Below are positions 8,412-15,736 of a stretch of 64,000 nucleotides of DNA, in pieces. Position numbers and translations under genes: made by a program. The notes under the pieces were generated by a model. The model worked only from the letters and a program-made list of their open reading frames with translations, had not been told where the DNA came from and did no database searches. Source of the stretch: Bacteroidota bacterium (GTDB lineage: Bacteria; Bacteroidota; Bacteroidia; Cytophagales; Cyclobacteriaceae); contig JAFDZA010000014.1 of the NCBI GenBank assembly GCA_018267135.1, positions 62,001 through 126,000 of the forward strand, read 5' to 3'. How positions within the stretch are numbered: the stretch's first letter is position 1; every line of letters begins with the position of its first letter.

Positions 8412-9023
8412 TTATTTCTTATAGCTGATCTGTATTCCCGATCGGCTTTTTCGGTCTATGTGGGTGGTAAAATCCAAGTCGGCATTGACGAACTCTACAT
8501 ACGATTCGGGCACGTTGCCATCGGTTACGTTATGTGCGGCAAAGCATCCCTCTTTTTTTAATTTGGGCTTTACATCTATAAAATATTGTTGGTACCAGTC
8601 TTTGTCGGCATCAGAAAAAACAAAATCAAACGGGCCGGGCAGTTGTTTTACTATTTCGTGGGCATCGCCCAGCCGGGCATCTACATAGCTTATCAGGCCG
8701 GCTTCGGTAAGATTTTTAATGGCTTGTTCGTGGCGCTTTTTGTTTCGTTCAACCGTAATTATTTTGCCCCCTGTTTTGCTCATTGCCCACGCTAGCCAAA
8801 TGGTAGAGTGCCCGGTGGAGGTGCCAATTTCTAAAGCCGATGTGTAGTGATTTTTTACGATGATATCGTGCAGGGTTTGCCCGTCTATGAAGGGTACATT
8901 TAAGTCGTGCCACTCGCTGCGGTGTTCTTTTAAGAAATTTTCTACCTTTTTATCCAATTCGGCAGGCTGGGCTATCAGCCGGATGCTTGCCATTAACAGT
9001 AATAATAGGGTTATATTTTTCAT
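8412..9023 (-). CDS. O-methyltransferase-like protein with N-terminal signal peptide
   Basis: This 203-residue class I SAM-dependent methyltransferase fold resembles the catechol/caffeoyl-CoA O-methyltransferase group. Motif I is ALEIGTSTGHSTIWLA (residues ~63-78). Motif II ends IITVERN, and DFVFSDADKDWYQQYF carries the metal-binding aspartates. Unusually, residues 1-19 look like an export signal (MKN, a leucine run, then LIAQ). The ATG at 9023 is well defined because the only other candidates lie inside the conserved fold. It is 11 nt downstream of the PepSY gene, so the two are co-transcribed. A periplasmic methyltransferase would lack an obvious SAM supply, so either the N-terminus is an anchor or the biochemistry differs. 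Confidence 0.8.
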   Translation of the reverse strand: MKNITLLLLLMASIRLIAQPAELDKKVENFLKEHRSEWHDLNVPFIDGQTLHDIIVKNHYTSALEIGTSTGHSTIWLAWAMSKTGGKIITVERNKKRHEQAIKNLTEAGLISYVDARLGDAHEIVKQLPGPFDFVFSDADKDWYQQYFIDVKPKLKKEGCFAAHNVTDGNVPESYVEFVNADLDFTTHIDRKSRSGIQISYKK

Positions 9024-9034
9024 GTATTACAAGG

Positions 9035-9577
9035 TTAAGATAACAGGTATAGAAAAATGAGAGGGAATACAATTCCGATAGCAGCTAATTTCCATCCACG
9101 TTGGCGAAAACTGAATTTTCCTTTTTCTATAAACATACCGGTAATGGCAATTGCGATCATGCCGATTCCAAAAATATCAGAATAATAAATCCACCAGTTG
9201 CTGGTGTCTTGGTGCAACTGTGTCATTTGCCCCAGCAGCGGAGTTACCCGGTAGGCTTCTATTTGCCCTTTACCCGAAGACAGATCAACTTGTACATCGT
9301 GGCTTTCGTACGAAATACGGAGCGTATTTTCTTCAGCCCGGAAACGCCTCAGGTTATCGTTAATGTTTTGATGTTTAGTAAAGTTTGTTATCCAGGTTTC
9401 ATTAACGGAGTCTTTTACAGTTGGGGATATGGTAATTTCTTTTTTGTCGTAGGTATATCTGCGCGGGTGCCAGCTTTGGCGGTGGTTTAAGAAAATCCCC
9501 GAGAGAGAAAAGGAGATGATTAATCCTACATAAAAATAAGCCATGTCGCGGTGGGTATTTCGGGAGGTAAGTTTCAT
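9035..9577 (-). CDS. PepSY-associated transmembrane protein
   Basis: This 180-residue protein has an N-terminal span (AYFYVGLIISFSLSGIFLNH), a periplasmic PepSY-like region (~40-125) and two C-terminal spans (IFGIGMIAIAITGMFIE and GIVFPLIFLYLLS). The NxRxSWHPRRYTYDKKEI stretch after the first helix and the HxDTSNWWIYYSDIFG entry into the second are typical of PepSY_TM proteins, often found with iron-siderophore or metal uptake genes. No receptor is adjacent here. It is first in a two-gene unit with the methyltransferase and divergent from the sigma-factor operon. Confidence 0.8.
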   Translation of the reverse strand: MKLTSRNTHRDMAYFYVGLIISFSLSGIFLNHRQSWHPRRYTYDKKEITISPTVKDSVNETWITNFTKHQNINDNLRRFRAEENTLRISYESHDVQVDLSSGKGQIEAYRVTPLLGQMTQLHQDTSNWWIYYSDIFGIGMIAIAITGMFIEKGKFSFRQRGWKLAAIGIVFPLIFLYLLS

Positions 9578-9715
9578 GTGTTTTAGTTGTTTTGGGGGTT
9601 AGACAATTTTAAATGGGTATTTATTCCCGGATTAAATTAGTATAAAAATCGGTTTGATCGGTAGGAGAGAAGAGTGCATTTTTCCTGATGAAATTGCCTA
9701 ACTTACAAGGGCAAA

Positions 9716-9761
9716 AAACTTTATGCACGCGGGAATAAAACATCCGTTGGGAGTGTCTAAC
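9716..9761 (+). promoter_or_regulatory. Candidate ECF-type autoregulatory promoter
   Basis: Upstream of the sigma-factor gene, an AACTTTATG/GGGAATAAAA region (around 9718-9740) is followed by GTGTCTAAC at 9753-9761. The latter resembles the GTC-containing -10 elements recognised by ECF sigma factors. If real, transcription would begin near the GTG at 9766, favouring the ATG at 9790 as start. The match is by eye only, and the flank back to 9578 shows no other gene. Confidence 0.35.
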
Positions 9762-9789
9762 GCTCGTGACCAGTCAACCCCTTCAAGCT

Positions 9790-10326
9790 ATGGCAGTTGA
9801 ATCAGACGAAGAATTGATTCAAAGTACACTTGCCGGTAATTTGTCGGCTTTTAAAAAGCTGGTGATCAGGCATGAAGGCAAGGTGGCAGGTGTGGTGCGG
9901 TCTATGCTAGGGGCAACCCCTGAAGCAGAAGACGTAGGCCAAGAGGTTTTTATCCGGTTTTATGAGTCGCTTCACAAATTCCGGGGCGATTCGGCCGTAA
10001 GTACTTACCTCACACGCATTGCCATTAACTTGTCGCTGAACGAACTGAAACGCAGGAAACGCAGGTTCTTTCTTTTTGCCGGAGACGATGAGGGGCATCA
10101 GGTAAAAGCTAAAGACGACACGCACGACCTGAACGAAATGCTGACGATGGAGTTTGGTAAGCTCGATACCGATTTCCGCACGGTAGCTACCCTCCGGCTG
10201 GTGGAGGGCTATTCCACCGAAGAAACAGCCGAACTGCTGGGCATCCCTATGGGCACAGTAATGTCGCGGTTGGCTAGAGCACAAAAAAAATTGAAAGAAG
10301 GATTATCGAAATATCTAAATGAATGA
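9790..10326 (+). CDS. ECF (RpoE-like) RNA polymerase sigma factor
   Basis: This is a 178-residue sigma-70 family extracytoplasmic-function factor. Region 2 is visible at ~25-90 (FKKLVIRHEGKV, AEDVGQEVFIRFYESLHKF, STYLTRIAINLSLNELKRRKRR). Region 4 is near the C-terminus (VATLRLVEGYSTEETAELLGIPMGTVMSRLARAQKKLK) with its helix-turn-helix. A GTG at 9766 would add eight residues (MTSQPLQA); the ATG at 9790 is preferred because the conserved part begins directly after it and the putative promoter lies too close to the GTG. It overlaps the next gene by 4 nt, which encodes a likely anti-sigma membrane protein. Confidence 0.92.
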   Translation: MAVESDEELIQSTLAGNLSAFKKLVIRHEGKVAGVVRSMLGATPEAEDVGQEVFIRFYESLHKFRGDSAVSTYLTRIAINLSLNELKRRKRRFFLFAGDDEGHQVKAKDDTHDLNEMLTMEFGKLDTDFRTVATLRLVEGYSTEETAELLGIPMGTVMSRLARAQKKLKEGLSKYLNE

Positions 10327-10736
10327 GTATGGAAACGAAAGTAGAAGATTTGTTTTTGCAATCACTCGATGGATCACTCACCCGCGAACAAAAAGAGTGG
10401 CTGGCTCAACAATTACTGAGCGACCGAAAGCTTAAACTAACGGCCGATCAATATATACTCATCCGCGAAAAACTGAAACGCGAAGAGCCGGATTCATTTG
10501 GGCCTTTTTTTGCCGAACGGATCGTTAATAAAATTAGAAACCTGAAGCAAGAAATTGATTATCAGATATTTTTCTTCTTCCGAAAATACCAAGTGGCTGT
10601 AATCGGAGTTTTGGTGGCACTTCTCGCTTTAAACATCATGTTTTCTGATCAGCTCACCTTCAAATCTATTTTAGGATTTGAAGACCAAAACCAGGACAGT
10701 CTTGTAACGATTGATTTATATCAGAACTTAAAATAA
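10323..10736 (+). CDS. Putative anti-sigma factor, single-span membrane protein
   Basis: This 137-residue protein has a soluble N-terminal half (EDLFLQSLDGSLTREQKEWLAQQLLSDRKL) resembling the zinc-less anti-sigma N-terminal helices found in Bacteroidota, then a membrane span (~residues 92-110, VAVIGVLVALLALNIMF) and a short periplasmic tail. No HxxxCxxC zinc motif is present. The ATGA overlap with the sigma gene, the size and the topology argue for an anti-sigma role; this is inference from context more than from homology. Confidence 0.6.
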   Translation: MSMETKVEDLFLQSLDGSLTREQKEWLAQQLLSDRKLKLTADQYILIREKLKREEPDSFGPFFAERIVNKIRNLKQEIDYQIFFFFRKYQVAVIGVLVALLALNIMFSDQLTFKSILGFEDQNQDSLVTIDLYQNLK

Positions 10737-10744
10737 CTACGAAG

Positions 10745-11194
10745 ATGACAACTGAACGAAGAAAGGCTTTTTTAATGATGGGGATTACTTTTATAACCGG
10801 TATTATTATTGGTGTATTGGCCACGGGCTTTTTTGCCCGCCAACATTACCACTCTGAAAAAGAAGGAAGCAGAGAATCATACAAACATGGCAGGTGGTCG
10901 TTTAGTGAAAAAATATTTTATGTGGTAGATGCCGACTCCATTCAGCAAAAACAAATGAAGCCCATTATAGAAGAAACCACCACTAAGATAGACCGGCTTC
11001 AAAATGAAGGAATGAAATATGTGCGCTCCGTTATGGACTCCATGGTGCAAAAACTCAATCCTATTTTAAAACCGGAACAACAAAAAGATCTTTATGAGTA
11101 TATGACCCGCCACGACCGCCATAGAAGCAGCGATGGAGGGAATAAAAATAAAGAGGATAAAAGCGAGAAAGAAGACCGCCACGAAAAAGAATAA
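10745..11194 (+). CDS. CpxP/Spy-like membrane-anchored periplasmic protein
   Basis: This 149-residue protein has an N-terminal membrane anchor (FLMMGITFITGIIIGVLATGFFA, residues ~10-32), then a helical periplasmic region with KPIIEETTTKIDRLQNEG and LNPILKPEQQKDLYEYM. This is the pattern of the CpxP/Spy or 'periplasmic heavy-metal sensor' group (LTPEQ-like motif). The tail is histidine/aspartate/lysine-rich (RHDRHRSSDGGNKNKEDK). It is the third gene of the sigma/anti-sigma unit, 8 nt downstream, suggesting it senses or buffers envelope stress for that sigma factor. Metal binding is possible but unproven. Confidence 0.65.
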   Translation: MTTERRKAFLMMGITFITGIIIGVLATGFFARQHYHSEKEGSRESYKHGRWSFSEKIFYVVDADSIQQKQMKPIIEETTTKIDRLQNEGMKYVRSVMDSMVQKLNPILKPEQQKDLYEYMTRHDRHRSSDGGNKNKEDKSEKEDRHEKE

Positions 11195-11294
11195 CGGGAT
11201 GGTACTCTATATCCATGCAGAAGTGTTGTAATATTTCTTCCATGTAAACTCTATTTCTGAAATCTTTCCGTTTAATTTCGCACCAGCGAAAAAA

Positions 11295-12572
11295 ATGGAA
11301 ACCTATCAGGAAGCCATCCGGTACTTGTACGAAAGCCTGCCCATGTTTCAGCGTGTGGGAGCGGTAGCTTATAAAAAAGACCTATCCAACACCCGCCTAT
11401 TGTGCGAAGTTGCCGGCTATCCGCAAAACAAATTTAAGAGCATACATGTGGCGGGTACCAATGGCAAAGGGAGCTCTTCACACATGCTCGCAGCCGTGTT
11501 GCAGGCCGCAGGCTACAAAACCGGACTCTATACTTCGCCCCACCTGAAAGAATTTACGGAACGCATAAAAATTAATGGAAAAGAAATTTTACCTGAGTAT
11601 GTAGTTTCGTTTCTAAAAAAAATGAAACCGCACATAGACCGGATCAAACCTTCTTTCTTTGAAACGACCGTGGTGATGGCATTCGATTATTTTGTCCAAG
11701 AAAAAGTAGATGTGGCCGTAATAGAAGTAGGGCTGGGGGGCAGGCTCGATTCGACTAACGTTATTACACCTGAAGTTTCACTTATCACCAACATCAGTTG
11801 GGATCACATGGATTTATTGGGCAATACCTTAGAGAAGATAGCATACGAAAAAGCCGGCATCATCAAACCATTTATCCCGGCCGTCATCAGCGAACGCCAG
11901 CCCGAAGTACAATCCGTTTTTGAAAGTAAAGTCCACGAAACAGAAAGTCCTCTTTTTTTTGCTACGGATGAATGGGCCATCCACCCGGTAAGAGATGGGT
12001 GCTTTGATGTGAGACACAAGGATTTCAAAACCACTTACGAACTGGAATTGAAGGGGAATTATCAGACTAAAAACCTGGCCGGAGTGCTGGCAACCGTAGA
12101 GATAATTCGCTCAAAAGGTTTTTTAATTTCCGATCTGGCTGTGGCCAACGGCCTGAAAAATACGATACGACTTACCGGGCTGAAGGGACGTTGGCAAATA
12201 CTTGGCCAGGAGCCATTAGTAGTATGCGATACGGGTCATAACGAATCGGGTGTTAATGAAGTATGGCGGCAGATAAAGCAACAGAGGGCCAACCAACTGC
12301 ACGTGGTGTGGGGCATGGTGCGCGATAAAGATATTAGCCGCGTGTTGGCATTGTTGCCCCCACAGGCACACTATTACTTTTGTCAGGCTAAAATTCCGCG
12401 TGCCCTTCCGGCAGTTCAATTAAAAGATCAGGCAGTTGCATTAGGTTTAAGAGGGGAAGTAGTAGAAGATGTAAATGAGGCCATTGCACGGGCTAAGCAT
12501 AATGCCCGGGCAGATGATATGATTTTTATTGGCGGAAGTACCTTTGTAGTGGCTGAAATTAATGACCTGTAA
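11295..12572 (+). CDS. folC: Folylpolyglutamate synthase / dihydrofolate synthase
   Basis: This 425-residue Mur-ligase-family enzyme adds glutamate to dihydropteroate or folates using ATP. The P-loop GTNGKGSSS is at residues 54-62. Also visible are TSPHLKEFTERIKING (folate-binding loop), VIEVGLGGRLDSTNVI, ISWDHMDLLGNTLEKIAYEKAGIIK and the C-terminal-domain VVCDTGHNESG. Length and domain order are standard. The start ATG follows an A-rich stretch with a near-consensus TAATTTCG element ~15 nt upstream. trmB follows after 8 nt, forming a two-gene unit. Confidence 0.95.
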   Translation: METYQEAIRYLYESLPMFQRVGAVAYKKDLSNTRLLCEVAGYPQNKFKSIHVAGTNGKGSSSHMLAAVLQAAGYKTGLYTSPHLKEFTERIKINGKEILPEYVVSFLKKMKPHIDRIKPSFFETTVVMAFDYFVQEKVDVAVIEVGLGGRLDSTNVITPEVSLITNISWDHMDLLGNTLEKIAYEKAGIIKPFIPAVISERQPEVQSVFESKVHETESPLFFATDEWAIHPVRDGCFDVRHKDFKTTYELELKGNYQTKNLAGVLATVEIIRSKGFLISDLAVANGLKNTIRLTGLKGRWQILGQEPLVVCDTGHNESGVNEVWRQIKQQRANQLHVVWGMVRDKDISRVLALLPPQAHYYFCQAKIPRALPAVQLKDQAVALGLRGEVVEDVNEAIARAKHNARADDMIFIGGSTFVVAEINDL

Positions 12573-12580
12573 CACACCGA

Positions 12581-13240
12581 ATGAAAAGTAAACTAAAACG
12601 TTTTGAAATTAATGCCTCGCGCGAAAATGTCATTGAACCCGGCAAAGAAATTTATTTTGAGATAAAAGGGAACTGGAAAAAAACATATTTCAAAAATGCT
12701 CATCCGCTCACCATCGAACTGGCTTGCGGCCGGGGCGAGTATTCTGTGGGGCTGGCACGAAAATTTCCTGATCAGAATTTTGTTGGCATTGATGTAAAGG
12801 GCGACCGCCTGTGGAAAGGCAGCACCTGGGCTTTTGAAGAAGGATTAAAAAACGCAGGGTTTCTCCGCACTCAAATTTTAAACATTGAAAGTTTTTTTGA
12901 AGAAAACGAGGCTGATCAAATCTGGCTTACTTTCCCCGACCCGCGTCCGCGCAAACGCGACATCAAGCGCAGGCTCACCAGCCCCCGTTTTTTAGAAATG
13001 TTCAAAAAAATCCTAAAGGCCGATGGCTGGTTCCGTTTTAAAACCGACAACACCGGGTTGTTTAACTATACGCTGGAGGAAATTAACCAGCGCCCGGATA
13101 TCCGCGATAGTGCTTTTACGCATGATTTGTATAACTCCGACCTCCGGGCTGAGTGCTATGATATTAAGACCCGCTACGAAGAAATTTTTACCGCAGCCGG
13201 AGAAAAAATTAAATATCTGCAATTCAGATTTGTAAAATAA
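12581..13240 (+). CDS. trmB: tRNA (guanine-46-N7)-methyltransferase
   Basis: This 219-residue SAM-dependent enzyme makes m7G46 in tRNA variable loops. SAM motif I is IELACGRGEYSVGLARKFP (~45-63) followed by FVGIDVKGDRLWKG. The family's substrate motif appears as TFPDPRPRKRDIKRRLTSPRF (~117-137), with Arg where many members have Trp-Pro-Lys. The C-terminal TRYEEIFTAAGEKIKYLQF matches the typical T-x-Y-E segment. It is 8 nt downstream of folC and convergent with the DUF5686 gene 13 nt away, with no terminator between them. Confidence 0.93.
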   Translation: MKSKLKRFEINASRENVIEPGKEIYFEIKGNWKKTYFKNAHPLTIELACGRGEYSVGLARKFPDQNFVGIDVKGDRLWKGSTWAFEEGLKNAGFLRTQILNIESFFEENEADQIWLTFPDPRPRKRDIKRRLTSPRFLEMFKKILKADGWFRFKTDNTGLFNYTLEEINQRPDIRDSAFTHDLYNSDLRAECYDIKTRYEEIFTAAGEKIKYLQFRFVK

Positions 13241-13253
13241 TTTTTTTGATGCG

Positions 13254-15710
13254 TTACAGAATCAGGCTAAAGGTAATGCGCCAGAAAAGATTGTTGGATG
13301 GATTAACAAATTGATAAGGCCCATAGCGATAAAATAAGGCTCCGCCAAAACCCCAATAGCCGATGCGCGCATAGTTGTAACGAATGAGATTGTTCAGGCC
13401 TAGTCCGGATTCTATAAATCCTTTATCAAAGCTTTTTAGCGGTAACCCCAAGTGTGCCGATTGGTTTTCTAATGTGCCAAGCCCCGCGTTGTGGTAGAAC
13501 ACCAACTCAGGCTTAGAATATTTTTTGTTTAACAAGATGTTGCCGAAATTATGCTGCAAAAAAACGGAAGCATACTGCGACACCGTAAATTCATACAGAT
13601 CCATCGTCTGAAAATAATCATCCACTAAAACATCGGTGCTGCCGGCCCCGCGGCCATTGTATAATTTTCCGTACGGAGCCAGGCCACGGATATAGCCGGC
13701 TGCCAAAAAGAACCGTGTGTGGCTGCCATTACGGTGGGTAAATAATTGCTTAGCCGAAAAATCGAACCGGGTGTAATTAAAATTTTGGGCATCCCATAGC
13801 GAAGCGGCCTGGGCAAAAGAAAAGGTGACTACCGGGAACTGCTGCCCGATAAAAATTTTCTTTCCGTTCAGCCGCAGGTAGCTTTCGTTGCGTACATACC
13901 GAAGCGCAATGCCGGTTTCGGCAATGGTAAATGAATTGATAGACTCGTTATGGAAGAGCAAATGATATGTGTAAGTAGGCTGGATTTGGTTTCTTGACAC
14001 GAACAGGGTAGCGTGCACATCCGGAAAAATAAGATAGCCTACTTCGGCTTTTTGAAATTCGATGCGATCGTATTGGTAGGCAATCCAGTTTCTAAAACTT
14101 TGCGAGCCGAGCAGTTGCCCCTCGCTGGTAAAATGCGAAGAGCCGGTTTCGTAGATGTCTTTGGCATACGAAAGCTTTAGGAAAAAACTTTTGTTTAAGT
14201 TAAAATTAAATTGAGCCTCGCCTCCGTATTTCCAACGCTCATCGCGAAAGCCATACCCTGCATAGCCACCCAGCCTCACCCATTTAGAAAGACGGTTGCT
14301 GGTGTAGAGGCCCGCCCCTAATCGGTACGATTCATAACGATTAATTTTAGAAATACGATTCAGGTCAAGCTCAACTAACCCAAGCGGTATAGTTTGAGTA
14401 ACTAACATCTCCATGCCTTTGTCGAGCCAGCGCCCCTTGCGCAGAGTGCTGTCTAGCAGGGTATAGGTTCGGTGTTCTTTGGTGTCGAGGCTGTCATTGC
14501 GGAAACGAGCCAGCGCTACCTTGTTTTCTTTATCGGGCGGGAGTGTAAGGTCTAATTTTAAATCGCCAAAGTCGGAGTGTTTAAGTGTAGGATTAATTTT
14601 TATTTCTTTTAAAAAGCTGCGTTGGCGCAGCAGCATACGCCTCGAAGCATAGACATATTCCTTTAATGTGAGGTCTGTATTAAGTTGTGTGGGAAACCAA
14701 TGTCCATCGGTCTTTTCATAGTTTTGCTGGATTCGGATATCTATTTTGGCAAGGGAATCGGCCGAGGAAGCAATTACGTTTTTCAGAGCCCAGCCATCAG
14801 TGCTGATCGAAAGCATTCCTTTCAGTCCATTAAAAAATGTTTTTGGTTTAGGCTGATAGCGGATGACGTAAACGGTGTCTTGCCCCGAGTAAGTAGTGTC
14901 AGACAGTTGAAAGTGGTAGCGGCCAAAGGTGCCTTTGCTTAAGGGGTTTACAAAATCGCGATCGATTAAAAAAATATGATCCTGATAAAATGAAATGGGC
15001 TGATAGTTATTCGCCAGGCTGGTAAAGAGCGGGCTTTTAAAACCCGACACTTTCAGACCGAGCAATTTTTCTTTTTCCTGATCGGGGTTGATTACTTGCT
15101 TCTCGGTGGCCGATTCGCTGATAAAAAAGTGAGTAGTTTGCAGCAGGCTGTCGAAACGGAGCAGATTTTTTTGGTGTTTGTTCAATTTCATGGTGTCGGG
15201 CCGGGCCCGCAACGCCTGAACGGTAGAGTCCGTTTTTTTTGAGGACGCGCTCATAGTTACCACAAATTTGTTGTATGAAATGTATTGGTACGATTTCAGG
15301 TTGCGCGGGTCGTTCTTCTTTTTATGCGCAATAGCTTGCCGAATGATACGGAATGCCGGATTCTCTCCTTTTGTTCTGGTTATGATAAGTTCGGCCAGCG
15401 AGGTAGAAGAAGGCACCAGCCACCGGATGGGTTTTTGCTGCAGTAGAAGGAAAGAAACTTTACAGTTCTTGTAACTGATATGCGAAATAGTAATGTAACC
15501 CGAATAGCCGGGCGGAACGAATAAGGTGTAACTTCCTTCAATATCGGTGGTGCTGCCGCTGCGCCCATCGGCCAACGTGAGATTGGCAAACGCCACCGGC
15601 TGGCGGCTTACACTGTCTATGATTTTTCCTTTAATAACCGACTGACCAAACGCACTAATAAAAGCCGGAAAGAACACGGAAAAAATGAATACATTTTTTA
15701 TCCGATCCAT
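13254..15710 (-). CDS. DUF5686 / carboxypeptidase-like regulatory domain outer-membrane protein
   Basis: This 818-residue exported protein has a signal peptide (1-22, ending FGQ). A CarboxypepD_reg-like beta-sandwich follows (~24-110: VIKGKIIDSVSRQPVAFANL, TDIEGSYTLFVPPG). The long DUF5686 region then ends in a beta-strand-rich, aromatic C-terminus typical of outer-membrane barrels (last residue Leu after WRITFSLIL). Such proteins are common in Bacteroidota and resemble TonB-receptor-like barrels without a plug; the role is unknown. The gene starts 27 nt after leuS and is probably co-transcribed with it. Confidence 0.8.
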   Translation of the reverse strand: MDRIKNVFIFSVFFPAFISAFGQSVIKGKIIDSVSRQPVAFANLTLADGRSGSTTDIEGSYTLFVPPGYSGYITISHISYKNCKVSFLLLQQKPIRWLVPSSTSLAELIITRTKGENPAFRIIRQAIAHKKKNDPRNLKSYQYISYNKFVVTMSASSKKTDSTVQALRARPDTMKLNKHQKNLLRFDSLLQTTHFFISESATEKQVINPDQEKEKLLGLKVSGFKSPLFTSLANNYQPISFYQDHIFLIDRDFVNPLSKGTFGRYHFQLSDTTYSGQDTVYVIRYQPKPKTFFNGLKGMLSISTDGWALKNVIASSADSLAKIDIRIQQNYEKTDGHWFPTQLNTDLTLKEYVYASRRMLLRQRSFLKEIKINPTLKHSDFGDLKLDLTLPPDKENKVALARFRNDSLDTKEHRTYTLLDSTLRKGRWLDKGMEMLVTQTIPLGLVELDLNRISKINRYESYRLGAGLYTSNRLSKWVRLGGYAGYGFRDERWKYGGEAQFNFNLNKSFFLKLSYAKDIYETGSSHFTSEGQLLGSQSFRNWIAYQYDRIEFQKAEVGYLIFPDVHATLFVSRNQIQPTYTYHLLFHNESINSFTIAETGIALRYVRNESYLRLNGKKIFIGQQFPVVTFSFAQAASLWDAQNFNYTRFDFSAKQLFTHRNGSHTRFFLAAGYIRGLAPYGKLYNGRGAGSTDVLVDDYFQTMDLYEFTVSQYASVFLQHNFGNILLNKKYSKPELVFYHNAGLGTLENQSAHLGLPLKSFDKGFIESGLGLNNLIRYNYARIGYWGFGGALFYRYGPYQFVNPSNNLFWRITFSLIL

Positions 15711-15736
15711 TCTTTTTTAAAGGTTGGTAAAAAAAA

